The notes beneath the pieces are model-generated. The model did no database searches and was not told the DNA's origin. It saw only the letters and a program-made list of their open reading frames with translations. From positions 2,637,001 through 2,701,000 of the forward strand of contig NZ_LT827010.1 of NCBI RefSeq assembly GCF_900119315.1: a stretch of DNA of 64,000 nt. The letters run 5' to 3'. Within the stretch, counting starts at the first letter, position 1. Every line of letters begins with the position of its first letter. Source of the DNA: Actinoplanes sp. SE50/110 (GTDB lineage Bacteria; Actinomycetota; Actinomycetes; Mycobacteriales; Micromonosporaceae). Made by a program: the position numbers and the translations under genes. Of this stretch, positions 1-8,484 are shown piece by piece.

Positions 1-855
1 CTCGGACGCCTCGGTGAGCCGCACCCCGCTCTCGACGATCTCGACGACGCTGCCGCGGATGCCGGTGATCGCCTCGTCGACGGCCCGGCCCATCACCGCG
101 ATCTCGTCGCCGCCGTCGGTGTCGGCGCGCACCGTCAGGTCGCCGCGGGCCATCGCCTGCAGGGTGCTGATCAGCCGGCCGATCGGGCCGGTGACGCTGC
201 GGGTGACCACCACGGTGAGCAGCACGGCCGCGACCACGGCCAGGGCGAACGCGATGATCAGAGCGTTCCGGGCGGTGGCCGCCTGCCGCTGGGCGGTGCG
301 GGTGGCCTGCTCGGCGCGCCCGGTGACCGCGGCGACCAGTTTGTCGGTGCCCTGCACGATCGCGAAGTACAGGTCGTATCCGGGTCCGAGGATCTGTTTG
401 TCGCCGCCCGCCACGTCGCCCTTGGCGTACAGGGCCGCCGCCTGCGAGTCGGCCTTGAAATACTCGTCCCAGGTGGCCGAGAGGGTGTCGAAGAGCTGGC
501 GCTCGGCCGGGGTCATCCGCCCGGTGTCGGTGGCCCGCAGCAGGTCCCGCAGCGCCTGTGCGTCGGCCAGGAAACCGGCGCGGTTCTCGCTGGCCGGGTC
601 GACCGCCTTCCGCGGATCGCCGCGCCGGGTGTCCCAGGCGTATGCGACCTGCCACCCGGAGATGTCCCCGTCGAAGTATTTCTGCTGGTCGACCTGGTGC
701 TGCAGACGCATCAGGTCGCGATTGTCCGCGGCCGCGGTGGACTGCCGGTTCAGCCCGACCGCGCCGATCGCGACCGCCACGCCGAGCAGCACCAGCACGA
801 CGGCGAAGGCCACCGACAGGCGGCCACCGAGCCGTAGACGCCGCAGGATCCGCAT
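1..855 (-). CDS. Methyl-accepting chemotaxis protein, N-terminal part (cut by window edge)
   Basis: Membrane chemoreceptor whose sensor and HAMP region lie in the window; the signalling domain runs off the left end. The 285 visible residues read: short basic N-terminus, membrane segment about 14-36, a helical extracytoplasmic sensor of about 160 residues rich in Gln, Asp and Ala (four-helix-bundle style), membrane segment about 197-219, then a HAMP domain ending with a DEIAVMGRAVDE stretch. The start ATG lies 4 nt after the stop of the histidine kinase gene at 860-2050, so the two are probably one operon and translation is probably coupled, as no clear Shine-Dalgarno site is present. The pair would be driven by the FliA-like promoter at 2105-2130. 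A HAMP sensor kinase cannot be fully excluded because the C-terminus is missing. Confidence 0.8.
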   Translation of the reverse strand, partial: MRILRRLRLGGRLSVAFAVVLVLLGVAVAIGAVGLNRQSTAAADNRDLMRLQHQVDQQKYFDGDISGWQVAYAWDTRRGDPRKAVDPASENRAGFLADAQALRDLLRATDTGRMTPAERQLFDTLSATWDEYFKADSQAAALYAKGDVAGGDKQILGPGYDLYFAIVQGTDKLVAAVTGRAEQATRTAQRQAATARNALIIAFALAVVAAVLLTVVVTRSVTGPIGRLISTLQAMARGDLTVRADTDGGDEIAVMGRAVDEAITGIRGSVVEIVESGVRLTEASE

Positions 856-859
856 GTTG

Positions 860-2050
860 TCAGGAGATCACGGTCATCCTCGTGGTGGTGCCCATTCCCG
901 ATCCGTCGGACATAACGGTCAGTGTGCCCTCGTGTGCCCGCAGGATCCGCTGGGTGATCGCCAGACCCAGGCCGACCCCGGGAACCGCCTGCTCCCGGGC
1001 GAACCGGCCGCGGAAGAACCGCTCGGCCACGTGCGGCAGCTCGTCCGCCGGGATGCCCGCGCCCGCGTCCGCCACGCTCAGCCCGAACTCGTCGGCCAGC
1101 ACCCGCACCGTGGACCCGGGCGGGCTGAACAGCACACCGTTGCGGATCAGGTGCTCCGCGGCCTGGCTGAGCCGGGTGAAGTCGCCGGGCACCGGGAAGG
1201 GCCCGGCGCCCCCGGCCACCTCCAGCACCAGCGACACGTCACGCTGCGCGGCCTGCGGGCGGCACGCGGCCATCGCGGCCTCGGCCACCGTGACCAGGTC
1301 GGTCTGCGCCCGCAGCAGCGGCAGCGGGGTGCCGACCGGACGGGTGCCGGCCAGCAGGTGGTCGACCATCCGGACCAGGCGCTCGCCGTTGCGCTGGATC
1401 GGTTCGATCATCCTGCGGTACGGGGCCAGCTCCTCGTTGTCGACCAGCAGTTCCAGGTAGCCCTGGATGGTGGTGACCGGGGTGCGCAACTCGTGCGACA
1501 CGGTGGCGACGAAATCCTCCTCCCGGCTGATCGCCCGGGACAGTTCGTCACCCACCTCGGCCAGCAGCATCCGGTTGCGGACACCGGACAGGTGGCCGGC
1601 CGCCTGCCCGGCCATCGTGTGCAGCATGTCCAGCCGCCGGTCCGCGGTGTCCCGCGGCCGGTCGTCGAGCACGCACATGGTGCCCAGGGTGAACCCGTCC
1701 TCGTCGACCAGCGGCACCCCGGCGTAGAACCGGATGTGCGGCGCACCGACCACGTTCTCCCAGCTGCGGAAGACCGGGTGGGTGAGCGCGTCGGCGACCA
1801 CCAGCGGCATCCGCTGATCGACCACCACCCCGCAGAACGAACTGCCCAGCGGCCCGCCGCTGCTCGGCATGCCGGTGCTGCCGGCGAACCACTGCCGGTC
1901 CGCCTCGACCAGGGTCACCGTCGACATCGAGGTCTCGAAGACCGAGCCGGCCAGCCGGGTCAGCTCGTCCAGGACCACCGGGCGGGGCGCGTCGAGCAAC
2001 TGGTAGCTGCGCACCGCCGCGACCCGGGCCGCGTCACCGACTGCGCTCAT
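860..2050 (-). CDS. GAF-domain sensor histidine kinase
   Basis: Soluble two-component histidine kinase, 396 residues, with no membrane segment. An N-terminal GAF domain (about 20-160) is followed by a HisKA dimerisation domain with the H-box VSHELRTPVTT (phospho-His about residue 186) and a HATPase domain with N-box HLIRNGVLFSPPG, G1 box DAGAGIPADE and G2 box GVGLGLAI. I chose ATG 2050 because GGAG lies 9 nt upstream; ATG 2056 is in frame but only 3 nt from that GGAG. The gene is followed after 4 nt by a chemoreceptor and is divergent from a response regulator and an Hpt protein, so these may form one phosphorelay. The signal sensed by the GAF domain is unknown. Confidence 0.88.
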   Translation of the reverse strand: MSAVGDAARVAAVRSYQLLDAPRPVVLDELTRLAGSVFETSMSTVTLVEADRQWFAGSTGMPSSGGPLGSSFCGVVVDQRMPLVVADALTHPVFRSWENVVGAPHIRFYAGVPLVDEDGFTLGTMCVLDDRPRDTADRRLDMLHTMAGQAAGHLSGVRNRMLLAEVGDELSRAISREEDFVATVSHELRTPVTTIQGYLELLVDNEELAPYRRMIEPIQRNGERLVRMVDHLLAGTRPVGTPLPLLRAQTDLVTVAEAAMAACRPQAAQRDVSLVLEVAGGAGPFPVPGDFTRLSQAAEHLIRNGVLFSPPGSTVRVLADEFGLSVADAGAGIPADELPHVAERFFRGRFAREQAVPGVGLGLAITQRILRAHEGTLTVMSDGSGMGTTTRMTVIS

Positions 2051-2104
2051 CTGCATCGTCTCCAGGGCACGAGGTGGCGGGATCTCCGGCGCACAGAAGG
2101 TGAC

Positions 2105-2130
2105 TTCGGCGGCCACCGGCCCGGCATGAG
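2105..2130 (-). promoter_or_regulatory. FliA (sigma-28)-like promoter for the kinase-chemoreceptor operon
   Basis: On the minus strand the sequence reads CTCA, 16 nt, GCCGAA, ending about 55 nt before the kinase start at 2050. The same arrangement with identical 16-nt spacing occurs on the plus strand at 2145-2170 and before a chemoreceptor (61295-61320) and a diguanylate cyclase (62961-62986). CTCA-N15-17-GCCGAA is, from memory, the form of the FliA promoter in Actinoplanes. Confidence 0.55.
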
Positions 2131-2144
2131 GTTTTGACGTAACG

Positions 2145-2170
2145 CTCAGGGCTCGTCCCACCGTGTCGAT
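2145..2170 (+). promoter_or_regulatory. FliA (sigma-28)-like promoter for the response regulator-Hpt unit
   Basis: CTCA, 16 nt, GTCGAT, ending 30 nt before the GTG start at 2201. It is back to back with the minus-strand site at 2105-2130, so the kinase-chemoreceptor operon and the regulator-Hpt operon may be switched on together by a motility sigma factor. Confidence 0.45.
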
Positions 2171-2200
2171 ACGGTGCGGCACCAAGGTTGAGGAGGACCT

Positions 2201-3403
2201 GTGCGGACCGAGCTGTACAAGTCGGCGGCCGCCGACGACAAGAAACCCATGGTGCTGGTCGTCGACGACGAGCAGACCGTGCTCGACGCGCTCTCCCTGC
2301 AGCTCGGGCGGGAGTTCAACGTGCTCACCGCGCCGGACGGCGAGCGGGCGCTGAAGGTGCTGGCCGAGCACGGCCGGGCCGCCGCGGTGATCAGCGACAT
2401 GCGGATGCCCGGGATGAACGGCATCGAGCTGCTGCGCCGGGTCCAGATGGAATACCCGGACATCACCCGGGTGCTGCACACCGGCCACGGCGACATGAGC
2501 ACCGCGGTCGCCGCGATCAACTCCGGCGGCGTCTACCGCTACCTGCCCAAACCGGCCGACACGGACGCGCTGCGCGACGCGATCCGGGCCTCGGTGGCCA
2601 AGCACGACGAGGCGATCGCCGACCGGGAACTGCTCGACCGGACGCTGCGGACCAGCGTGAAAGCACTCTTCGGGGTGCTCGAACTGTCCAACCCGCCGGC
2701 CTACCGGCGAGCCGGGCGGATCAGCACGCTGGTCGGCGAACTCTGCCACCTCCTGCAGCTCGACGGCCTCTGGGAGATCGAGGTCGCCGCGATGGCCGCG
2801 CAACTCGGCGCGGTCGCCGTGCCGGCCGCCACCCTCACCAAGGTGGAACGCGGGCTGCCGCTCAGCGCGGACGAGCAGGCCTCGGTCGACGCCATGCCGC
2901 GGATCGCGCTGCGGCTGCTCGGCGACATCCCGATGATGGGCGAGGTGCTGGCCATCGTGCGCGGGCTGACCGGGGCGCCGACCCCGGCCGAGGGGCGCTC
3001 GGCGCTGGCCGAGGACGCGATCGCCGTGCTGCGCACGGCGACCGACTACGAGATGCTGGAGAGCCGCGGAGTCAACGCGGTCGACGCGATCACCGCGATC
3101 GAGGAGCGCGAGGGGCACTACCCGCATGTCGTGGCGGCGCTGCGGCGACTCAAGGGGGTCCGGGCGGTCAAGGACACCGTCAAGAGCGTGCGGGTGACCG
3201 AGCTCGAGGTGGGGATGCGGCTGATCGAGGACGTGGTGGCGACCAACGGGCTGGTGCTGATCGGCAAGGAAACCGTGATCACCGAGCTGATGCTCGACCG
3301 TCTGACCAACTTCGCCCGCGCCATCGAACTGATCGAGACGGTGCTCGCCGCCGTCCCCTACCGGGCGAGCTACCAGCCCACCGCCTACGCGGGGCACCGC
3401 TGA
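2201..3403 (+). CDS. Response regulator with a degenerate HD-GYP-like output domain
   Basis: 400 residues starting at GTG, with GAGGAGG 5 nt upstream. The receiver domain (about 16-130) has the acidic pair DD, phospho-acceptor Asp66 in SDMRMPGMNG and Lys117, so it should be phosphorylated. The output domain (about 145-320) aligns with HD-GYP phosphodiesterases in its helical pattern, but the metal-binding HDxGK motif reads AQLGA (residues 200-204) and the HH..GYP motif is not recognisable. It therefore probably has no c-di-GMP phosphodiesterase activity and would act as a binding or scaffold module. A further C-terminal segment (about 335-385, LEVGMRLIEDVV) is also common in HD-type regulators. 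An Hpt gene follows after 53 nt. Confidence 0.82.
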   Translation: MRTELYKSAAADDKKPMVLVVDDEQTVLDALSLQLGREFNVLTAPDGERALKVLAEHGRAAAVISDMRMPGMNGIELLRRVQMEYPDITRVLHTGHGDMSTAVAAINSGGVYRYLPKPADTDALRDAIRASVAKHDEAIADRELLDRTLRTSVKALFGVLELSNPPAYRRAGRISTLVGELCHLLQLDGLWEIEVAAMAAQLGAVAVPAATLTKVERGLPLSADEQASVDAMPRIALRLLGDIPMMGEVLAIVRGLTGAPTPAEGRSALAEDAIAVLRTATDYEMLESRGVNAVDAITAIEEREGHYPHVVAALRRLKGVRAVKDTVKSVRVTELEVGMRLIEDVVATNGLVLIGKETVITELMLDRLTNFARAIELIETVLAAVPYRASYQPTAYAGHR

Positions 3404-3456
3404 GCAGGAATGTGAATCCGACCCTGGTCCCGGCTGCCGGGAAGCAGGATGGGCGG

Positions 3457-3843
3457 ATGGAGGACGAACGGCTCGCCACGGTCCGGGCCCGGATCGATGC
3501 CATCACCGAACCGGACCCGTCACCCGCCGAGATCGCTCTGGTGCTGCGCCTGCTGCGATCCTTCGCGGCCAAGACCCCCGACGCCGTCGACCGCCTGCTC
3601 GATGCCCTCACCAAGGATGATCCCGGCCTGACGCGGGACGAGGCGCACGCGTTGAAGGGCTCGGCCGCGAACATCGGCGCCGCCGCCCTGGCCGCGGTCT
3701 GCTCCTCGGTCGAGGACCAGGCCCGCGCCGGTGGCGTCGTGGACCCGGCGGCCGCGGCCGGCCTGATCCGCACCGAGGCCGCCGGAGCGTTGCGCGCCGT
3801 GTCCGCCCTGGCCGACGAATACGCCCGGCGCTGCCCCGGGTAG
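3457..3843 (+). CDS. Hpt-domain phosphotransfer protein
   Basis: 128-residue soluble protein consisting of one histidine phosphotransfer domain. The diagnostic motif is HALKGSAANIG, with the phospho-accepting His at residue 64, in a helix-rich protein ending in a basic tail. It lies 53 nt after the response regulator and probably shuttles phosphate between the GAF histidine kinase at 860-2050 and a receiver. The next gene is convergent and ends 8 bp away, with no obvious terminator between them. Confidence 0.85.
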   Translation: MEDERLATVRARIDAITEPDPSPAEIALVLRLLRSFAAKTPDAVDRLLDALTKDDPGLTRDEAHALKGSAANIGAAALAAVCSSVEDQARAGGVVDPAAAAGLIRTEAAGALRAVSALADEYARRCPG

Positions 3844-3851
3844 CGAGCCGC

Positions 3852-5003
3852 CTACGCGCCCCAGCCGGCCGGGGCGCCGTCGGCCCGCTCGGCGGCGGTG
3901 GTCACGGCGTACCCGGAGATCTTGAAGGCCTTGACCGGATCCCGCGGCAACCCCCGCGCCTCCCGCCGGTCGGCGAGTGCGGTGCGCACGTCGGTCTCGT
4001 AGGCCGCCATCAGGACCTCGTTGGCGCCGAGCACGTCCCCCTCGCGCTGCGCGACGGCGAGCGCGTCCCGGTCCACCTGCAGCGCCTTGGCCAGCGCCTG
4101 CTCGACGTTGAGCACCGAGCGGATCTGCCCGGGGATCTTCTCCTCGATGTTGTGGCACTGGTCGAGCATGAAGTTGACCCCGGACGACGGCCGGTGCGCG
4201 CCGGCCGCCACGATCTCCGTCATGATCCGGAACAGCTGGAACGGGTCGGCCGAGCCGACGATCAGGTCGTCGTCGGCGTAGAAGCGCGAGTTGAAGTCGA
4301 ACGCCCCGAGCCGGCCCTGCCGCAGCAGCTGCATCACGATGAACTCGATGTTGGTGCCGGGCGCGTGGTGCCCGGTGTCGAGGACCACCGTGGCCCTCTC
4401 CCCGAGGGCCAGGCAGTGCAGCAGCGAGGTGCCCCAGTCCGGGATGTCCATGCTGTAGAAGTACGGTTCGAAGAACTTGTACTCCAGCAGGATCCGCTGG
4501 CCGTCGCCGAGCGCGTCGTAGATCCGCCGGAGCGCATCGGCGAGCCGGTCCTGCCGCCCGCGCAGCGAGTCCTGACCGGGATAGTTCAGTCCGTCCGGCA
4601 GCCAGATCTTCAGGTCCGTCGATCCGGTCTCGTGCATGATCTCGATGCAGCGCAGATGGTGCCCGACCGCTTCGTCGCGCACCGCCGGGTTCGGGTGGCA
4701 GAGCGAACCCAGCCTGTAGTCGTCCTCCTGGAACAGGTTCGAGTTGACCGCCCCCAGCCGCACCCCGAGCCCCTCGGCGTGGGCGCGCAGCGCCGCCCAG
4801 TCGTCGACCCGGTCCCACGGGATGTGCAGCGACACCCGCGGCGCCAGGCCGGTGAGCCGGTGCACCTGCGCGGCGTCGGCGATCTTCTCGTACGGGTCGC
4901 GGGGGACTCCGGGCGCGGTGAACACCTTGAAACGGGTGCCCGAGTTCCCGTAGGCCCAGCTGGGCACTTCGACGGAGAAGCCGTCCAGGTCGTCCAGGTT
5001 CAT
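3852..5003 (-). CDS. rhaI: L-rhamnose isomerase (TIM-barrel type)
   Basis: 383-residue cytoplasmic enzyme converting L-rhamnose to L-rhamnulose, the first catabolic step. The sequence is that of the RhaI-type xylose-isomerase-like barrel: LLEYKFFEPYF, VVLDTGHHAPGTNIEF and AFDFNSRFYADDD carry the Glu, Asp and His residues expected to bind the two metals. The start ATG overlaps the stop of the upstream permease (ATGA), with GGAGG 9 nt before it, so it is the last gene of the transporter operon. No rhamnulokinase, aldolase or lactaldehyde dehydrogenase follows, because the Hpt gene is convergent. Related sugar isomerases are the alternative, but the linkage to a rhamnose-type importer supports this call. 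Confidence 0.88.
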   Translation of the reverse strand: MNLDDLDGFSVEVPSWAYGNSGTRFKVFTAPGVPRDPYEKIADAAQVHRLTGLAPRVSLHIPWDRVDDWAALRAHAEGLGVRLGAVNSNLFQEDDYRLGSLCHPNPAVRDEAVGHHLRCIEIMHETGSTDLKIWLPDGLNYPGQDSLRGRQDRLADALRRIYDALGDGQRILLEYKFFEPYFYSMDIPDWGTSLLHCLALGERATVVLDTGHHAPGTNIEFIVMQLLRQGRLGAFDFNSRFYADDDLIVGSADPFQLFRIMTEIVAAGAHRPSSGVNFMLDQCHNIEEKIPGQIRSVLNVEQALAKALQVDRDALAVAQREGDVLGANEVLMAAYETDVRTALADRREARGLPRDPVKAFKISGYAVTTAAERADGAPAGWGA

Positions 5004-6031
5004 GATGACGTGCCTCCGTAGCGGCGGTTGGTGAGCCCGTTGAGCAGGGCCGCGAAGACGAGCACGGCGCCGAGCGCGAACAGCTGGTACTGCGAGCCCT
5101 CGTTGCCGATGAAGGCGAGCAGGATCCCGGCGTTCAGCCAGACGATCAGCAGGGTGGCCAGGACCACGCCGGCCACCCGGCCGATCCCGCCGGTGATCGC
5201 CACCCCGCCGAGCACCGCGATGGTGATCGCCGGCAGCGCCATCCCGTTGCCGGACACCCCGGCGTCCGGGCGGGCCGAGGCGAACTGGCCGACGGTGACC
5301 ACGGCGACCAGCCCGGCGAGCAGACCGGCGTAGACGTACGCCTTGAACCGGGTGTCCCGCACCGGCAGCCCGGACCAGCGCGCCGCAACGTCGTTGGTGC
5401 CGATCGCGTACAGCCGCCGCCCGTACGCGGTGCGGGCCAGCAGCAGCCAGACCGCCACCACGGTGGGCAGCAGGAAGGTGAAGACGCCCAGCGGCACATC
5501 GGGCACGTACCGGCCGAACAGCGGCAGCTCCACCGAGCGGCTGATCGCGAACAGGTGCTGGATCGGGGTGGTGCTGATCGGCTGCTGATCGTTGATCACG
5601 ATGGCCAGCGACTTGTCCGCGTAGTAGGTGGCCAGCGTGGCGATCAGCGCCGGGAACCCGATGTAGGAGACCAGGAAACCGTTGAGCGCGCCGAGCAGCG
5701 CCCCGCAGACCGCGGTCAGGAGGATCGCCGCCCCGAGCGGCCAGCCCCAGTGCCCGTACGCGAAACCGAAGACCATGCCGGCCAGCGAGACGATCGCGCC
5801 GACCGAGAGGTCGATGCCGCCGCGTCCGGAAAGGATCACCAGCAGCTCGGCCAGGCCCAGCATCGCCAGCGGCACCGCGTTGATCAGCGCGGCGGACATG
5901 TAGTCGAAGTCGTACGACGCGGTCAGGTAGCCCCCCGCGTCCTGGATGAAGAACGTCACCACCACGGCGACGATCAGCACCGCGAGCAGCGCGATCCGCT
6001 GCGTCAGCAGCATCTTGACGACCCGGCTCAT
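5000..6031 (-). CDS. rhaQ: Rhamnose ABC transporter permease (second)
   Basis: 343-residue BPD_transp_2 (RbsC-type) inner-membrane permease with about ten hydrophobic segments. The family hallmark GLAELLVILSGRGGIDLSVG is present in the first third, as is the AITGGIGRVAG loop. The start is ATG 6031, preceded by AGGAGGAG. It overlaps the preceding permease stop (ATGA) and its own stop overlaps the isomerase start, so the operon is translationally coupled throughout. It should pair with the permease at 6028-6984 to form the channel used by the ATPase at 6981-8480. Confidence 0.87.
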   Translation of the reverse strand: MSRVVKMLLTQRIALLAVLIVAVVVTFFIQDAGGYLTASYDFDYMSAALINAVPLAMLGLAELLVILSGRGGIDLSVGAIVSLAGMVFGFAYGHWGWPLGAAILLTAVCGALLGALNGFLVSYIGFPALIATLATYYADKSLAIVINDQQPISTTPIQHLFAISRSVELPLFGRYVPDVPLGVFTFLLPTVVAVWLLLARTAYGRRLYAIGTNDVAARWSGLPVRDTRFKAYVYAGLLAGLVAVVTVGQFASARPDAGVSGNGMALPAITIAVLGGVAITGGIGRVAGVVLATLLIVWLNAGILLAFIGNEGSQYQLFALGAVLVFAALLNGLTNRRYGGTSS

Positions 6032-6984
6032 CGACTCCTCCTGGCCCGTGCGCGCAGCAGGTCGGCACCCACCGCCACGATGATGAACACGCCCACGAAC
6101 AGGTCGGACAGCTGCGACCGCCAGCCGAGCTGGGTCACCCCGGAGCTCACCGACTGCACCAGCAGCGCCCCGAGCAGCGTCCCGGTCACCGACCCGCGGC
6201 CGCCCATGATCGACGTCCCGCCGATCACCACGGCCGCGATCACCGCGAGCTCCCGGCCCGAGCCGACCGACTGATCCAGCGTCGAGGTGCCCTGCGCGAT
6301 CACGAAGCACGAGGCGAGACCGACGAGCAGACCGGTGACGACGTACGCGATGAGCACCCGCCGTTGCACCCGGACCCCTGCCAGGCGGGCCGCGACCGCA
6401 TCCCCGCCGATCGCGAAGAAGTGCCGGCCGCCCGCGGTGTGCCGCAGATACCACCAGGCCAGCCCGGTCACCAGCACGGTGATCAGGAAGGCGTGCGGGA
6501 CACCGAGGGTGCGCCCGTCCGCGCCGCGCCCGAAGAACGCGAGCGTGCCGGGGATCCCGTTGACCGTCCCGGACCCGAAGATCCGCAGGCCGGCGAAGAG
6601 GAACAGGTTCGCCGTGCCGAACGTGATGATGATCGCGTGCACCCGGCCGTAGGCGATCAGCAGGCCGTTCACCAGCCCGAGCACGCCGCCGACCGCGACC
6701 GGGAGCAGCACCGCGACACCGGGGTCGACCCCCGGGCCGACCAGCGCCTTCGCGGTCAGCACCGAACACACCATGAGCGCGCCGCCGACCGACACGTCGA
6801 TCCCGCCCGTGATGATCACGATGGTCATGCCGACGCCGACCAGGGCGGTCGGGGCGGTCGCGACCAGCAGCGGCTGGATCGAACCGGCGGTCAGGAACGC
6901 CGGGGTGCCCACCGCCAGCGCCGCCCAGAGCACCGCGATCACCCCGACCAGGACCAGCTCCTGGCCGGTGACCCGGTTCCTCAC
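6028..6984 (-). CDS. rhaP: Rhamnose ABC transporter permease (first)
   Basis: 318-residue BPD_transp_2 permease with eight to ten membrane segments and the motif MTIVIITGGIDVSVGG. The start is GTG 6984, overlapping the TGA of the ATPase gene (GTGA) with GGGAGG upstream. Its homology to ribose and rhamnose permeases places it in the carbohydrate-uptake-2 (CUT2) class, whose members use a binding protein and a fused two-domain ATPase, both present upstream. Confidence 0.87.
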   Translation of the reverse strand: MRNRVTGQELVLVGVIAVLWAALAVGTPAFLTAGSIQPLLVATAPTALVGVGMTIVIITGGIDVSVGGALMVCSVLTAKALVGPGVDPGVAVLLPVAVGGVLGLVNGLLIAYGRVHAIIITFGTANLFLFAGLRIFGSGTVNGIPGTLAFFGRGADGRTLGVPHAFLITVLVTGLAWWYLRHTAGGRHFFAIGGDAVAARLAGVRVQRRVLIAYVVTGLLVGLASCFVIAQGTSTLDQSVGSGRELAVIAAVVIGGTSIMGGRGSVTGTLLGALLVQSVSSGVTQLGWRSQLSDLFVGVFIIVAVGADLLRARARRSR

Positions 6985-8480
6985 TCGTCGCCTCCCGCCG
7001 CCGCTGCCAACAGATCCACCTGGCTGGCGTCCGGGCCGAAGGACATCGTCGTGGTGCCGCCGCGGACCACCTGGATCCGGTCGGCGATCCGCAGCGCCTC
7101 CGGCAGATCCGAGGTCACCACCAGCACCGCCGTGCCACTGTCGGCCAGCTCGGTGACGATCCGGTGGATCTCCTCCTTGGCGCCCACGTCGACCCCCTGG
7201 GTCGGCTCGGCCAGGATCAACACCCTCGGCCGCTCGACCAGCTGCCGGGCCAGCACCACCTTCTGCGCGTTGCCGCCCGACATCGCGCTGATCGGCTGCC
7301 GTTCGCTCGGCGTCTTCACCGACAGCCGCCTGATCAGGTCCAGCGCCACACCGCGCTCCCGCCCCCGGTCCAGCAACGTGCCGAACCGGGAGAGCAGCCG
7401 CAGGTGCCCGGCCGAGATGTTGAAGGCGATCGACTGGACGCCGAATATCCCCTCGACCTTGCGGTTGGCCGGCAGCAGCGCGACACCGAGCCGCTGCGCG
7501 TGCGCGGGGGAGCGGGGGGTGACCCGCTCCCCACCGATGTGGATCTCGCCGGCGGTGATCCGGTCGATGCCGTACACCGCCGCCGCGATCTCCGAGACAC
7601 CGGAACCGACCAGCCCGTACAGCGCCACGATCTCGCCGCCGCGGACCGTCACGTCGACGTCGGCGAACCGCCCGGCCCGGCCCAGTCCACGCAGCTCCAG
7701 CACGGCCGGGCCGTCCGGGACGACCCGGTGCGGGCGCTCGTCGGAGAGGACCCCGCCGACCATCAGCTCCGCGATCCGGCGCACGGTGAGCCCGCTCATG
7801 TCGTACGTCCCGATGGTCTTGCCGTCGCGCATCACGGTGACCTCGTCGGCGATCCGGAACAGCTCGTCCAGCCGGTGCGAGATGTAGATGACCGCGACCC
7901 CCGCCGCGGTCAGCCGCCGCACCACGTCGAACAGCACGTCGATCTCGGCGTCGGTGAGGATCGCCGACGGCTCGTCGAGAATCAGCACCCGCGCCTCGGT
8001 GGCCAGCGCCTTCGCGATCGACACCTGCTGCTGCTCGGCCACCGACAGGGTGTTCACCGCGGCATTCGCGGAGCGGGCCGGGAGGCCGAGCCGCTCCAGC
8101 AGCTCGGCCACCCGCCCCTGCTGCGCCGCCCAGTCGATCCGTCCGGCTCTCGTGATCTCGCGGCCGAGGAAGATGTTCTCCGCGACCGTGAGCTCGCCGA
8201 ACAGCTGCGGCTCCTGGTAGACCGTCGCGATGCCCAGGGCGATCGCGTCGTTCGTACCGCCGATCCGGACCGGCTCGCCGTCGAACTCGATCGTGCCCGC
8301 GTCGGCGGTCTCCGCCCCGGACACGATTTTGATCATCGTGGACTTGCCGGCGCCGTTCTCCCCGACCAGGGCGTGCACGCGGCCTTCTCGGATGACCAGG
8401 TCCGCCTGCTGGATCGCCCGCACCGCACCGAAACGCTTGGCGATCCCGGACAGCCGGAGCCGGGGTGTCCCCGTCGTCAT
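6981..8480 (-). CDS. rhaT: Rhamnose ABC transporter ATP-binding protein (two ABC domains)
   Basis: 499-residue fused ATPase typical of CUT2 sugar importers. The first half has Walker A GENGAGKST and signature LSVAEQQQVSIAKAL; the second half has a degenerate nucleotide site (LYGLVGSGVSE) and signature MSGGNAQKVVLARQL, the usual asymmetry of RbsA-like proteins. The ATG start is 4 nt after the binding-protein stop and lacks its own Shine-Dalgarno site, so coupling is likely. It energises the two permeases downstream. Confidence 0.88.
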   Translation of the reverse strand: MTTGTPRLRLSGIAKRFGAVRAIQQADLVIREGRVHALVGENGAGKSTMIKIVSGAETADAGTIEFDGEPVRIGGTNDAIALGIATVYQEPQLFGELTVAENIFLGREITRAGRIDWAAQQGRVAELLERLGLPARSANAAVNTLSVAEQQQVSIAKALATEARVLILDEPSAILTDAEIDVLFDVVRRLTAAGVAVIYISHRLDELFRIADEVTVMRDGKTIGTYDMSGLTVRRIAELMVGGVLSDERPHRVVPDGPAVLELRGLGRAGRFADVDVTVRGGEIVALYGLVGSGVSEIAAAVYGIDRITAGEIHIGGERVTPRSPAHAQRLGVALLPANRKVEGIFGVQSIAFNISAGHLRLLSRFGTLLDRGRERGVALDLIRRLSVKTPSERQPISAMSGGNAQKVVLARQLVERPRVLILAEPTQGVDVGAKEEIHRIVTELADSGTAVLVVTSDLPEALRIADRIQVVRGGTTTMSFGPDASQVDLLAAAAGGDE

Positions 8481-8484
8481 CGGC

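Noticed and set aside
14..2137. A 707-codon open frame on the plus strand over the chemoreceptor and kinase genes
   Set aside because: It is the antisense shadow of two clear minus-strand genes in GC-rich DNA; its translation is Arg/Ser/Pro-rich without domains.
2051..3397. Upstream extension of the kinase frame (open back to 3397 on the minus strand)
   Set aside because: It runs antisense through the response regulator gene and has no homology; the GAF domain and ribosome site place the start at 2050.
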